The notes under the pieces were generated by a model, which saw only the letters and a program-made list of their open reading frames with translations, was not told where the DNA came from and did not search any database. Of a DNA stretch of 64,000 bases, positions 1 to 8,007 are shown one piece after another. The DNA comes from Pedobacter kyungheensis (GTDB lineage Bacteria; Bacteroidota; Bacteroidia; Sphingobacteriales; Sphingobacteriaceae), in contig NZ_JSYN01000020.1 in assembly GCF_000812965.1 (NCBI RefSeq), positions 124,001 to 188,000 on the forward strand, in the 5' to 3' direction. Made by a program: the position numbers and the translations under genes. Each line of letters begins with the position of its first letter. The first letter of the stretch is position 1.

Positions 1-1174
1 GTTCGATTTCCATCTTTTTATCGTTGATGGTGGCGTAAACATGGTACTTTTTATCGGCTGCTGATTTACGCAGGTACATGGGCAGTTTTTTATGGGAAAC
101 AAAGCGAAGCTCGAATTGCCCGTTGCCCAAATCTTTACTCACAATGCCGTAGGCAAATTTGCGCTGTATGTAGCTGAGTTCTTTCTTTTCTCCTTTATCG
201 CCATAGCGCATCCAGAAAACATTTATGGGCTGCTCTTTAATTACTTCGCCATGTTTATCTACATTTAACTGGCAAACAATGGTATTGGTATTGGGATCGC
301 GCTGTAAGTAAAAAAGCTGATTACTAATGCCTTCTGGTGTTGGAAAAACAATGGGCGATGGATTATCGCCCTGTGCCATTACACTTGCCGGCGCCATGCC
401 CACCATTCCTCCAATAAGCAAGGCAGCAGCCACTAAAGCTGCTTTATTGCTGGTCTTTTTTTCATTTCTTTCCTGCTCCTCCAAGCCTTTTTTAGCTTCC
501 CGCAACCTTTTTACCGCTGTAATATTGGTTAAAACAGCCATTAACGTAATGGGTAAAGTAAAAACCGACATGGTTTCGAATACATGAAAAGAAATTCCCG
601 GAAGGTAAATTTTATAATCGCCACCAATAAAATGTCCGGTTATACCGCAAGCAATGGCAAATACACCTATGGTTACTACCCTTTCAGGCCGTTGCATTAA
701 GCCGCCTTTACATTCTACGCCCAAACCTTCGGCACGGGCTCTGGTATAACTCACCATCATTGAGCCAATAAGCGCAATAAAAGCAAATAGTGAGCTTAAA
801 AAGTAATGGTGTGCAACCAGATAATAGCAAATACCCAGAAACATAATCATTTCGCTGTAGCGATCGAGTACCGAATCGTACAGTGCCCCAAACCTGGAGC
901 TCATATTGCCCAGGCGGGCTACCTGCCCATCAAGCATATCGAATAGGCCTGCAAACAGCACGAGTGCACCTCCCCAGCCAATGTATGACATGTCGCCACG
1001 GTTAGATTTTTCGGCGCCCAAAACAAAAATTACCGCCACTCCTATGTTCAGTACCAAACCTATGCTGGTTACCATGTTAGGCGTTAAGCCCATTTTAATG
1101 AGCCCTTTTACAAAGGGATTAATCACCTTGTAAATAGCCAGCTGAAGGCGATCTCTTAATTTTACGCTTTCCAT
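1..1174 (-). CDS. CDP-alcohol phosphatidyltransferase fused to a DUF4833-like domain (3' end outside window)
   Basis: Likely a phosphatidylinositol(-phosphate) synthase that moves a CDP-lipid's phosphatidyl group onto inositol phosphate at the inner membrane. The start ATG at 1174 opens a frame that stays open to base 1, so the C-terminus is missing. Residues 79-104 hold the complete family signature: D79, D82-G83, A86-R87, G96, D100 and D104. The hydrophobic transferase part ends near residue 225. In the same frame a further hydrophobic stretch follows (about 242-262, ending like a signal-peptidase site, ASVMA), then a soluble region resembling DUF4833 (NQLFYLQRD, INVFWMRYGD). This would place the extra domain outside the membrane. 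The gene lies 10 bp after the DUF5686 gene and belongs to the inositol-lipid run. Substrate is inferred from the neighbouring inositol-phosphate synthase; the transferase family call is firm. Confidence 0.85.
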   Translation of the reverse strand, partial: MESVKLRDRLQLAIYKVINPFVKGLIKMGLTPNMVTSIGLVLNIGVAVIFVLGAEKSNRGDMSYIGWGGALVLFAGLFDMLDGQVARLGNMSSRFGALYDSVLDRYSEMIMFLGICYYLVAHHYFLSSLFAFIALIGSMMVSYTRARAEGLGVECKGGLMQRPERVVTIGVFAIACGITGHFIGGDYKIYLPGISFHVFETMSVFTLPITLMAVLTNITAVKRLREAKKGLEEQERNEKKTSNKAALVAAALLIGGMVGMAPASVMAQGDNPSPIVFPTPEGISNQLFYLQRDPNTNTIVCQLNVDKHGEVIKEQPINVFWMRYGDKGEKKELSYIQRKFAYGIVSKDLGNGQFELRFVSHKKLPMYLRKSAADKKYHVYATINDKKMEIE

Positions 1175-1184
1175 ATATTTTTAT

Positions 1185-3725
1185 TTAAAAATCAAATTTA
1201 ACCCTTGCCCTTATCCCCCATTTAGTTACTTCAGGATTATCCAGATAGGTAAAACGCCTAACCAAATCAACCCGCAATAACTTAAATATATTACCAATGC
1301 CGACGCTACCTTCCATATAAGGTTCGTTGCCCAGCGAGTAGGTTCTTTGCAAACCGTTATCGAATGCTGGTAATTGGTAAATACCACTACCGCTTGCCGG
1401 GTTGTTCTCATTGCGCAAACCACCATAAAGCGCTTTAAATGAGACAACCTCCCTTAACTTCAGCTTTTTAATGAGGGGTAGCTTATTGAAGAAAAAGCCA
1501 TTAAAATTATGATCGATGTTGACACTCACATAATGGTCGCTCACAAACTCCAGAAAATTCATGAGGTTATAAGAATTGAGCTGATAGGCATAGGTTTGGT
1601 TAGCCCTGTGGATGGCCAGCAGCGGAAAAGGCACCTTGCCGGCTATGTAACTGCCTTCTACCGTAACATCGCTATACCCAAGTTGCGATAGGTAAAAGCG
1701 CTTATCAACACTTCCAGTCAGGTTATGATAATTGTATTCGCCCCCGAGCAAACCTTTTATCCCTGCCGTATAACGCAGGTTAAACACCGGGTAACGATCG
1801 GCAATGGGTACACGGTAAATTTTGCCCTGAATAAACTTCTCGTTAGGTGCATAGCGCAAAGCCACTGAAAGTTCGCTTGTGGTTAAGCGGTTAATCAATC
1901 CTCCGCCATTGGCCAGATAGTTCAAGCCTCCAGCAGGTGTTTGACTCCATTTTTTAAAGCCAAAAGCATAAGAAAAGTGGTTTTCGTACTCGTGCACATA
2001 ATCCAACCGGTAAAAATCATTGTAGAGCAACATATCGTTTAGCCCACGCTTAAACGACAGGAGGAAATTATCTTCCTGCACAAACTGCAGCTCCTGTCCC
2101 GGAATTTTGGTATCGCGCTGAAAACTTGCCCGCACATAATTTTGCGGAAACTGATAAATGGATTTATTGTTAATGGAATAGGTTCCGGAAAGGAAGAATT
2201 TCCATTTTTCATCTTTAAAACCATAAGCAGCATAATTTTCAAAGTAAAAACGCTTGCTGAGTTCGGGTGTGGTACGTCCGCCAAAACGCAGGCGAAAACC
2301 CTCTACGTTATTAAAACTATAAAAGGTATTAACCGGACCGATTTCGTAAGGGCCAAGATTACCGTAGCCTGCAAAAAGCAAGGTGGCAATCTTTACCGTG
2401 CGCTGAAAAGAAGGTATTTTTTGCAGGGTATCGATGTTGTGATAAATCTTCGCCTGCTCTTTTGATAAGGGATCTAAACGGTTCTTTTCCCAATATTGCT
2501 CATCGCGTGCAGATGCGCCTTCAACGGCAACAATGCTCCTGCCCTGAAAAATGGTATCGGGGAGTTTAATATCGTACCGGTAATTTTTATAGGTAGAAGA
2601 ACGCTCTCCGGTAAAGCCCATGCCTTTGGTTTTGCCCAATCCGAAATCGGCAATCAGCTTACTTTTGGCTAAACTGTATTTACCGGAAACGGTAGGTTCA
2701 AAATCAAGGTCGATTTTTAAAGCCCTCACAAAATTAAGGTTGATATTTTTATTTACCCCCATTGATACACCTGTAACGGCATAATGCTTGTCGTTGCTCA
2801 CGTACAATTTACCCTCAAACAGCATATCGGTACCGTTTCTAGGCGTAAAAGCAAGCTCAATCACCTCGCCATTGCCCGTTTTAATGGTATCGGTAATAAA
2901 AAACTTATAAAAAGAGGGAGCTGCATTGGCAATGGGGCTTAAAAACTCGTTGCTGATTACCGAAATATTGTTTTTATAAATGTCAATATCCTGGTACATC
3001 CGCTCAAAATAAACCTTCATCCCGTTATTATCAACCAACTGCTGATCGAAATTAACCTGTTTTTCACCAATTATCAACGATTTGTTCCGTGTTGGATCGC
3101 TGGCAAAATATTTATCGGTTAACTTCTCCTGTATGTAAATGGGCAACAAATTTTTGCCTCCAATAAGGGTCGAATCCTGCTCCTGAAAAAGGAACTGATA
3201 ATTCCGGAAAATCCGCTTGTTTTTAAACTTTTCAGAGACATTGCTCATCGAAAAAAGCATTTTATCGTACTGCCTGAAAGCGGCTGTATTAAAATTGCTG
3301 ATCCGGTTTTCCTCCCTGTGGGCAATTACCTGCCTAATGAGCTCCACGGCAGGGTTATCTTTATTGCGATAACGCGCTTTTTTGCCACCCACTACCGTAA
3401 CCTCGCCCAACGCTTTTGCATCGGGTACCAGGGCAACATCAAGCTTTTGCTCAAAACCGGGATTTATATGCTTCGACAGGGTGATATAGCCCACATAATT
3501 AAAACTCAATCCCTCTTGCGGGCTCACCGAACTAAGTGCATAATTCCCGTTAAGATCGGTTTGGGTGCCGATAGTGGTACCTTTAAAAAAAACAGATACA
3601 TAAGGCAAGGGCTCTTTAGAAACGGCATCGCGCACGGTACCGCTAACAACCGTTTTTTGTGCAAAAGCACTTAAGCCTGTTGCCAACCAAACCATGGCTA
3701 TAAAAAATGAATAAACAACTTTCAT
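1185..3725 (-). CDS. DUF5686 / carboxypeptidase-regulatory-like outer-membrane protein
   Basis: 846 residues. A signal peptide (about 1-22, ending in FAQ) is followed by a carboxypeptidase-D regulatory-like beta-sandwich (about 24-110, with SGTVRDAVSKEPLPYVSV). The long remainder is rich in alternating aromatic and polar residues and ends in a basic strand with terminal F (RARVKFDF), as in outer-membrane barrels. This order matches the Bacteroidota DUF5686 family, whose function is unknown. The start ATG overlaps the gtrA-like stop (ATGA), so the two are translationally linked. Its place between lipid-synthesis genes makes a role in lipid handling at the outer membrane possible, but nothing in the sequence proves it. 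There is no TonB plug domain, so it is not a SusC. Confidence 0.75.
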   Translation of the reverse strand: MKVVYSFFIAMVWLATGLSAFAQKTVVSGTVRDAVSKEPLPYVSVFFKGTTIGTQTDLNGNYALSSVSPQEGLSFNYVGYITLSKHINPGFEQKLDVALVPDAKALGEVTVVGGKKARYRNKDNPAVELIRQVIAHREENRISNFNTAAFRQYDKMLFSMSNVSEKFKNKRIFRNYQFLFQEQDSTLIGGKNLLPIYIQEKLTDKYFASDPTRNKSLIIGEKQVNFDQQLVDNNGMKVYFERMYQDIDIYKNNISVISNEFLSPIANAAPSFYKFFITDTIKTGNGEVIELAFTPRNGTDMLFEGKLYVSNDKHYAVTGVSMGVNKNINLNFVRALKIDLDFEPTVSGKYSLAKSKLIADFGLGKTKGMGFTGERSSTYKNYRYDIKLPDTIFQGRSIVAVEGASARDEQYWEKNRLDPLSKEQAKIYHNIDTLQKIPSFQRTVKIATLLFAGYGNLGPYEIGPVNTFYSFNNVEGFRLRFGGRTTPELSKRFYFENYAAYGFKDEKWKFFLSGTYSINNKSIYQFPQNYVRASFQRDTKIPGQELQFVQEDNFLLSFKRGLNDMLLYNDFYRLDYVHEYENHFSYAFGFKKWSQTPAGGLNYLANGGGLINRLTTSELSVALRYAPNEKFIQGKIYRVPIADRYPVFNLRYTAGIKGLLGGEYNYHNLTGSVDKRFYLSQLGYSDVTVEGSYIAGKVPFPLLAIHRANQTYAYQLNSYNLMNFLEFVSDHYVSVNIDHNFNGFFFNKLPLIKKLKLREVVSFKALYGGLRNENNPASGSGIYQLPAFDNGLQRTYSLGNEPYMEGSVGIGNIFKLLRVDLVRRFTYLDNPEVTKWGIRARVKFDF

Positions 3726-4099
3726 TTTAAGGGAAAAATAAACTGCTTTTGCATATAATAATTGTAGCTGATTCCGATTACCACAGAAACTGCTATTTTG
3801 GAGAACAGGTAATTGAGCTTAAAAAAATGGGTAAGCAGGTAAACAAATAAGGTTACCAGTAATAAATTGCCAACCCAAACCAGCATGTACCTGATCATTT
3901 GTTGCCTCACTTCTGCCCTGCCGGCATTAAAAACCCAGTTCCGGTTGATGTAAAAGTTAACAAGTCCGCCAGCCACGGTACCGGTAATGCTTCCGGCCAG
4001 GTACCACCAGCCAAAAATGCTTACGGTAAGGGCGGTAACTAAAAAATCGGTAGCCGAAGCGGTTAGCGAAGAAGCCTGGGCTTTTAAAAAAGTAAGCAT
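3722..4099 (-). CDS. GtrA-like membrane protein
   Basis: 125 residues with four predicted membrane helices (about 13-33, 35-52, 72-92 and 97-117), the size and layout of the GtrA/DPMS3 family. Members help move or process lipid-linked sugars, often with a glycosyltransferase. The segment GSITGTVAGGLVNFYINRNW is typical of the family. It starts 1 bp after the PgpA-like stop and its own stop overlaps the next start. In this setting it could help flip or present an inositol- or sugar-bearing lipid. That role is inferred from the neighbours only. Confidence 0.8.
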   Translation of the reverse strand: MLTFLKAQASSLTASATDFLVTALTVSIFGWWYLAGSITGTVAGGLVNFYINRNWVFNAGRAEVRQQMIRYMLVWVGNLLLVTLFVYLLTHFFKLNYLFSKIAVSVVIGISYNYYMQKQFIFPLK

Positions 4100-4100
4100 A

Positions 4101-4556
4101 TTAAAACAGACCTAAAAGGATAATCCCCTGCAACACCACATTGGCATAAATTCCCGCCAGCACATCATCGGCCATTACGCCCCATCCACCGGGTAATACT
4201 TCCATATCTCTGATGTAGAAGGGCTTGGCTATATCGAAAAACCTGAAAAGAACTAAAGCCATTAAGTAATACGGCCATTTTAAGGGTACACAGAGCAAGG
4301 CAATGCCCATTCCGGCTACTTCATCTATCACTACCCTTTGGTGGTCTTTTCCCCATACTTTTTCTACCTCATCTCCGGTAATTACGCCAATCAGTAAAAT
4401 AAATATAGACGATAAAAAAGGCCACAGATACGGGTTGGTGTATGGGGTTTGCAAAAACCACCAAAGGGCGCAGGTAACCACCGCAGCGACGGTACCTGCA
4501 CCCTTGCCAATGTAGCCAATGCCGAAGGCAGTAGATATGAACTTGTGAAAAAACAC
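4101..4556 (-). CDS. PgpA-family phosphatase, probably phosphatidylinositol-phosphate phosphatase
   Basis: 151 residues, the usual PgpA length. It has the family motifs DEVAGM (about 78-83), FRFFDIAKP (about 104-112) and GGWGVMADDVLAGIY (about 123-137), between membrane helices. PgpA removes phosphate from phosphatidylglycerophosphate. A homologue in the Bacteroides inositol-lipid cluster dephosphorylates phosphatidylinositol phosphate, and the adjacent inositol-phosphate synthase makes that the better guess here. The start is GTG at 4556, sharing its first base with the synthase stop (TAGTG); no ATG precedes the conserved N-terminal region. This tight overlap implies coupled translation. A housekeeping phosphatidylglycerophosphate role is not excluded. 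Confidence 0.82.
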   Translation of the reverse strand: MFFHKFISTAFGIGYIGKGAGTVAAVVTCALWWFLQTPYTNPYLWPFLSSIFILLIGVITGDEVEKVWGKDHQRVVIDEVAGMGIALLCVPLKWPYYLMALVLFRFFDIAKPFYIRDMEVLPGGWGVMADDVLAGIYANVVLQGIILLGLF

Positions 4557-5881
4557 TATGCCGTTTCTACCACTTCTTCTTCATAATCCTGCCCCAAATG
4601 GGTAATCAACTCTTCGCCCATGATGTAGCGCAGGGTATTTTGAAGCTTAATTAGCTGTTTAAAAATATCGTTCTCTGCTGGTACCCCCGGAATGGTTTGC
4701 GGCGATTTTAAATAGAACGAAAGCCACTCCTGAATGCCCGAAAGGTTTGCACGTTTAGCCAAATCAATAAATAAAGCTAAATCCAGTACAATTGGGGCGG
4801 CTAAAATCGAATCGCGGCAAAGGAAATTGATTTTAATCTGCATTTTATAGCCCAACCAGCCAAAAATATCAATGTTATCCCAGCTTTCTTTATTATCGCC
4901 ATGTGGCGGATAGTAATTGATTCTGATTTTGTGGTACATATCGCCATATAAATCTGCATTGATTTCAGGCTTGAAAATATCTTCCAGTACGCCCAGCTTA
5001 GAAACTTCTTTGGTTTTAAAGTTGTCAGGATCATCCAACACCAAACCATCGCGGTTACCCAAAATATTATCCGAAAACCAGCCATTTACACCCAGCGAGC
5101 GGGCAGCAAGGCCCGGAGCCAGAATGGTTTTCATTAAGGTTTGTCCGGTTTTAAAATCTTTTCCGGCAATTGGGGTATTGGTTTCTTTAGCCAGCTCAAT
5201 CAAGGCCGGAATATCGACTGTTAAGTTCGGGGCACCGTTGGCAAAAGGAATTCCAAGTTTTAGTGCTGCATAGGCATAAATCATACTTGGCGCAATCCGC
5301 GGATCGTTGTCTCTTAAACCCTGCTCAAAAGCAGCCAGCGAGTTGTGTACTTCCGAAGGCTCGAAGTAAATTTCGGTAGAGCCACACCAAACCAATACAA
5401 TACGATCGCAATTGTTATCGGCCTTAAAATTGGTAATATCATCCATTACAGCCAGTGCCAATTCGTAACGGTTATCGATATCTTTTACAAATTTGCCATC
5501 CAGGTTTTTAACGTAATTGCGATCGAAAGCGGCACGCATAGGCTTAATGGCCTGCAATTCTTCTTTTACATCGCGCAGTAAATTGGCATCCAGTACGCGT
5601 GCATTCATAGCTGCTTCGTAAACGTTATCTTCGTAAACGTCCCAGCCACCAAAAACCAAATCCTCCAGTGCAGCCAATGGCACAAAATCTTTTATTTTAG
5701 GTTCTTTCTTCTCTGTACGTTTACCAATGCGGATGGTACCCATTTGTGTAAGTGAACCAATTGGCTTTGATAACCCTTTTTTAACCGCTGCTACGCCCGA
5801 AATCATGGTTGTAGCTACCGCACCCAGACCTGGCATTAATATTCCCAGTTTGCCATTTGCTGATTTTACTTGTTCTGTCAT
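4556..5881 (-). CDS. ino1: myo-inositol-1(3)-phosphate synthase
   Basis: Converts glucose-6-phosphate to inositol-3-phosphate with NAD, the entry step to inositol lipids. The 441 residues include the N-terminal NAD-binding loop (MPGLGAVATTMISGV, about 16-30), VLVWCGSTEIYFEPSE, the FKTGQT region and the C-terminal core GYKMQIKINFLCRDSILAAP. These are characteristic of the bacterial/archaeal synthase family. The enzyme is cytosolic. The gene is followed without a gap by the PgpA-like phosphatase and preceded 18 bp upstream by the ceramide-reductase-like gene. This order mirrors the Bacteroides inositol-lipid cluster (synthase, phosphatase, transferase) described in the literature. Confidence 0.93.
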   Translation of the reverse strand: MTEQVKSANGKLGILMPGLGAVATTMISGVAAVKKGLSKPIGSLTQMGTIRIGKRTEKKEPKIKDFVPLAALEDLVFGGWDVYEDNVYEAAMNARVLDANLLRDVKEELQAIKPMRAAFDRNYVKNLDGKFVKDIDNRYELALAVMDDITNFKADNNCDRIVLVWCGSTEIYFEPSEVHNSLAAFEQGLRDNDPRIAPSMIYAYAALKLGIPFANGAPNLTVDIPALIELAKETNTPIAGKDFKTGQTLMKTILAPGLAARSLGVNGWFSDNILGNRDGLVLDDPDNFKTKEVSKLGVLEDIFKPEINADLYGDMYHKIRINYYPPHGDNKESWDNIDIFGWLGYKMQIKINFLCRDSILAAPIVLDLALFIDLAKRANLSGIQEWLSFYLKSPQTIPGVPAENDIFKQLIKLQNTLRYIMGEELITHLGQDYEEEVVETA

Positions 5882-5899
5882 CTTATCTTATTTAAATGC

Positions 5900-6889
5900 T
5901 TATAACCATTTGTTAAGCTGATACCATTTTATTGTTTCTTCTAAACCTTGTTGCAGCTGGTATCGTGGACTGAAACCGAGGTCGTTTTTAATATTTTTAA
6001 TGTCGCAGCTCCAGTTAATGCCCGTAAGCTCATTCACCTTATCGATGTTTAGCGTAGGTATTTTACGAAGGAGCTTATATCCTTTTTCGAGGCTCCAGGC
6101 AATGCCCTTAATGAGTGGCAACGGCACCTGCACTTTAAAGGTTTTCTTTTGCATAATGGCCCGCGTATGCTCAGAAAAGGCAGACCTGCTGTAAACCTGC
6201 CCGTCAGAAACATTGTAGCTTTTGTTAACCACTGCCGATTGCAGCGAGCTGACCATAATTTGAGCGAGATCTTTGACATAAACAAAGCTCAACTGCTGTT
6301 CTTTATCGCCCATGTACACCTCAACGCCGCGGTTTATGGCTTTAATTACCATCAGTATTTCGCGCTCTCGTGGCCCATAAACCGCTGTTGGGCGAAACAC
6401 CAGCCAGGGCAGCTTATTTATATTTTGTAAATAGGTTTCGGCCAAAGCTTTACTTTTACCATAGTAGGTTACCGGATTTGACGCCCCATTATCACTCAAC
6501 TGATAGCCAACCTCTTTTAGCGGCCCCAATGCAGCAAGACTGCTTACAAACACAAACTTTTCTACCTGATGCGTTGCCTGCGTAACCGCTATGGCCAGGT
6601 TGCGGGTATAGGCTGCATTGTATTTGTTGTACTGATCGAGGTTTTCGGCCTTGGTTACCGCTGCCGCATGGATTACATAATCGTATTTGTACTCCTCAAT
6701 ATGCCTGGTCATCTGGTAAATAGACTCGAAATCGAGCTCCACAAAACTGATGGCTAAACCCTGTAAATGACCGGTTTGGCTCGATTTACGAACATTGGCA
6801 AAAACCTCCAGGCCATTTGATAAGGCTGCTTCGATTAAATGAAAACCCACAAAACCTGTAGCACCGGTAATCAGAATCCGCTTTTTCAT
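5900..6889 (-). CDS. cerR: NAD-dependent epimerase/dehydratase, probable ceramide reductase
   Basis: 329 residues of the extended short-chain dehydrogenase type. It has the Rossmann loop GATGFVGFH (about 8-16), the VIHAAA strand, a Ser in SSLAALG, and the catalytic pair YYGKSK (about 163-168). In Caulobacter a protein of this family (CerR) reduces the 3-keto group of ceramide, after a GNAT-type ceramide synthase has acylated 3-ketosphinganine. Here the gene overlaps that synthase candidate by 4 bp (ATGA) in an operon led by serine palmitoyltransferase. That context supports CerR over a sugar epimerase. The assignment rests on motif plus context, since the fold alone does not fix the substrate. 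Confidence 0.78.
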   Translation of the reverse strand: MKKRILITGATGFVGFHLIEAALSNGLEVFANVRKSSQTGHLQGLAISFVELDFESIYQMTRHIEEYKYDYVIHAAAVTKAENLDQYNKYNAAYTRNLAIAVTQATHQVEKFVFVSSLAALGPLKEVGYQLSDNGASNPVTYYGKSKALAETYLQNINKLPWLVFRPTAVYGPREREILMVIKAINRGVEVYMGDKEQQLSFVYVKDLAQIMVSSLQSAVVNKSYNVSDGQVYSRSAFSEHTRAIMQKKTFKVQVPLPLIKGIAWSLEKGYKLLRKIPTLNIDKVNELTGINWSCDIKNIKNDLGFSPRYQLQQGLEETIKWYQLNKWL

Positions 6890-8007
6890 AGATTTTTTTC
6901 CAGAATCCGATACTTGCGATAGAGTTTTCCGCCAATATCTTCAATCGGCCTGTTTACCATATCATTATGTTCGAGCGTCCAGCTGGCCTCGGCATATTTC
7001 ATTTTCTTTTCCAGAAAATGCCTGATGATTTCGCCGTAAAGACAAGCCTCAATGCCCATCTTCCGGTAGCCATCTACTACCCCAAGCAGCATAATCCTGA
7101 TGCCATTTATCTTCTTTTTGTTAGCCAATAGCTTAATTAACCCCGTTGGAAACAACCTGCCTCGTTTGATTTTAATGAGCACCTGATTGATATCGGGTAT
7201 GGCCAGCGCGAAACCGACAATCTTCCCCTCCTGCTCGGCCATGATGCAGAATTTAGGATCAAGAATCAGCTTAAGATCGTTGGCCGTATACTCAAATTCG
7301 GCATCACTCATGGGTACAAAACCCAGATTTTTATCCCAGGCCTTGTTGTACACTTCTCTCAGGGCATCGCGCTCTTCAGCAAATTTTTTCATGTTGATGT
7401 GGCGGATGGTGATATTGTTCCGGAGCAATCTTTCCTTAATCCGGTCCATCAGTTTAAGCGACCTGTCACTATAATTTTCTACGGTATAGCGATAAGCGCG
7501 CAGATCGACATTTTTTACATAGCCCATTTTTTCGAGCAGAGGCAAATAATAAGGCGCATTGTAAGGCATCATGGCCACAGGCGGACCATCAAAACCTTCA
7601 ATTAATAAACCACAAACTTCGTTGGTAGAAAAATTTACCGGTCCTAATACACGGGTAAGCTTTCTGGCCTCGAGCCATTGATGTACCTTTTGGATTAATA
7701 GCCTGGCCGCATCCTCATCGTTTATACAATCGAAAAAGCCAAAAAAACCATCTGTTGACTCGTAAACCTGATTGTGGCGGGTATTTTCAATGGCCGCAAT
7801 ACGGCCGATAATCTCACTTCCATCCAACAGCAAAAAAAGCGCTATGGTAGAATGCTGAAAAAACGGATGTTTGCCCGGAGTAAGCAAATCTCTTTGAGCG
7901 ATAAAAAGTTCGGGCACGTAATTGGGATCGCCGGCATAAAGCGTATGCGGGAAATCAATAAAAGCCTTTAAATCTTTTTTATCTGTAACCGGCTTAATTA
8001 TCCTCAT
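6886..8007 (-). CDS. GNAT-fold protein, probable bacterial ceramide synthase
   Basis: 373 residues. The opening MRIIKPVTDKKDLKAFIDFP and the block DPNYVPELFIAQRDLLTP are typical of the long GNAT-like proteins found beside bacterial serine palmitoyltransferases. In Caulobacter this family is the ceramide synthase (bCerS), which transfers an acyl chain to 3-ketosphinganine and is unrelated to eukaryotic ceramide synthases. A central acetyltransferase-like region (GKIVGFALAIPDINQVL, then MLLGVVDGYRKMGIEACLY) carries the acyl-CoA-binding turn. There are no obvious membrane spans. It overlaps the spt stop and the cerR start by 4 bp each, giving a tightly coupled three-gene set. Without the neighbours it would only be called N-acetyltransferase-like. 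Confidence 0.8.
   Translation of the reverse strand: MRIIKPVTDKKDLKAFIDFPHTLYAGDPNYVPELFIAQRDLLTPGKHPFFQHSTIALFLLLDGSEIIGRIAAIENTRHNQVYESTDGFFGFFDCINDEDAARLLIQKVHQWLEARKLTRVLGPVNFSTNEVCGLLIEGFDGPPVAMMPYNAPYYLPLLEKMGYVKNVDLRAYRYTVENYSDRSLKLMDRIKERLLRNNITIRHINMKKFAEERDALREVYNKAWDKNLGFVPMSDAEFEYTANDLKLILDPKFCIMAEQEGKIVGFALAIPDINQVLIKIKRGRLFPTGLIKLLANKKKINGIRIMLLGVVDGYRKMGIEACLYGEIIRHFLEKKMKYAEASWTLEHNDMVNRPIEDIGGKLYRKYRILEKNL

Noticed and set aside
327..587. Plus-strand frame over the transferase gene
   Set aside because: It mirrors the minus-strand fusion gene, whose motifs and open frame run through the whole stretch.
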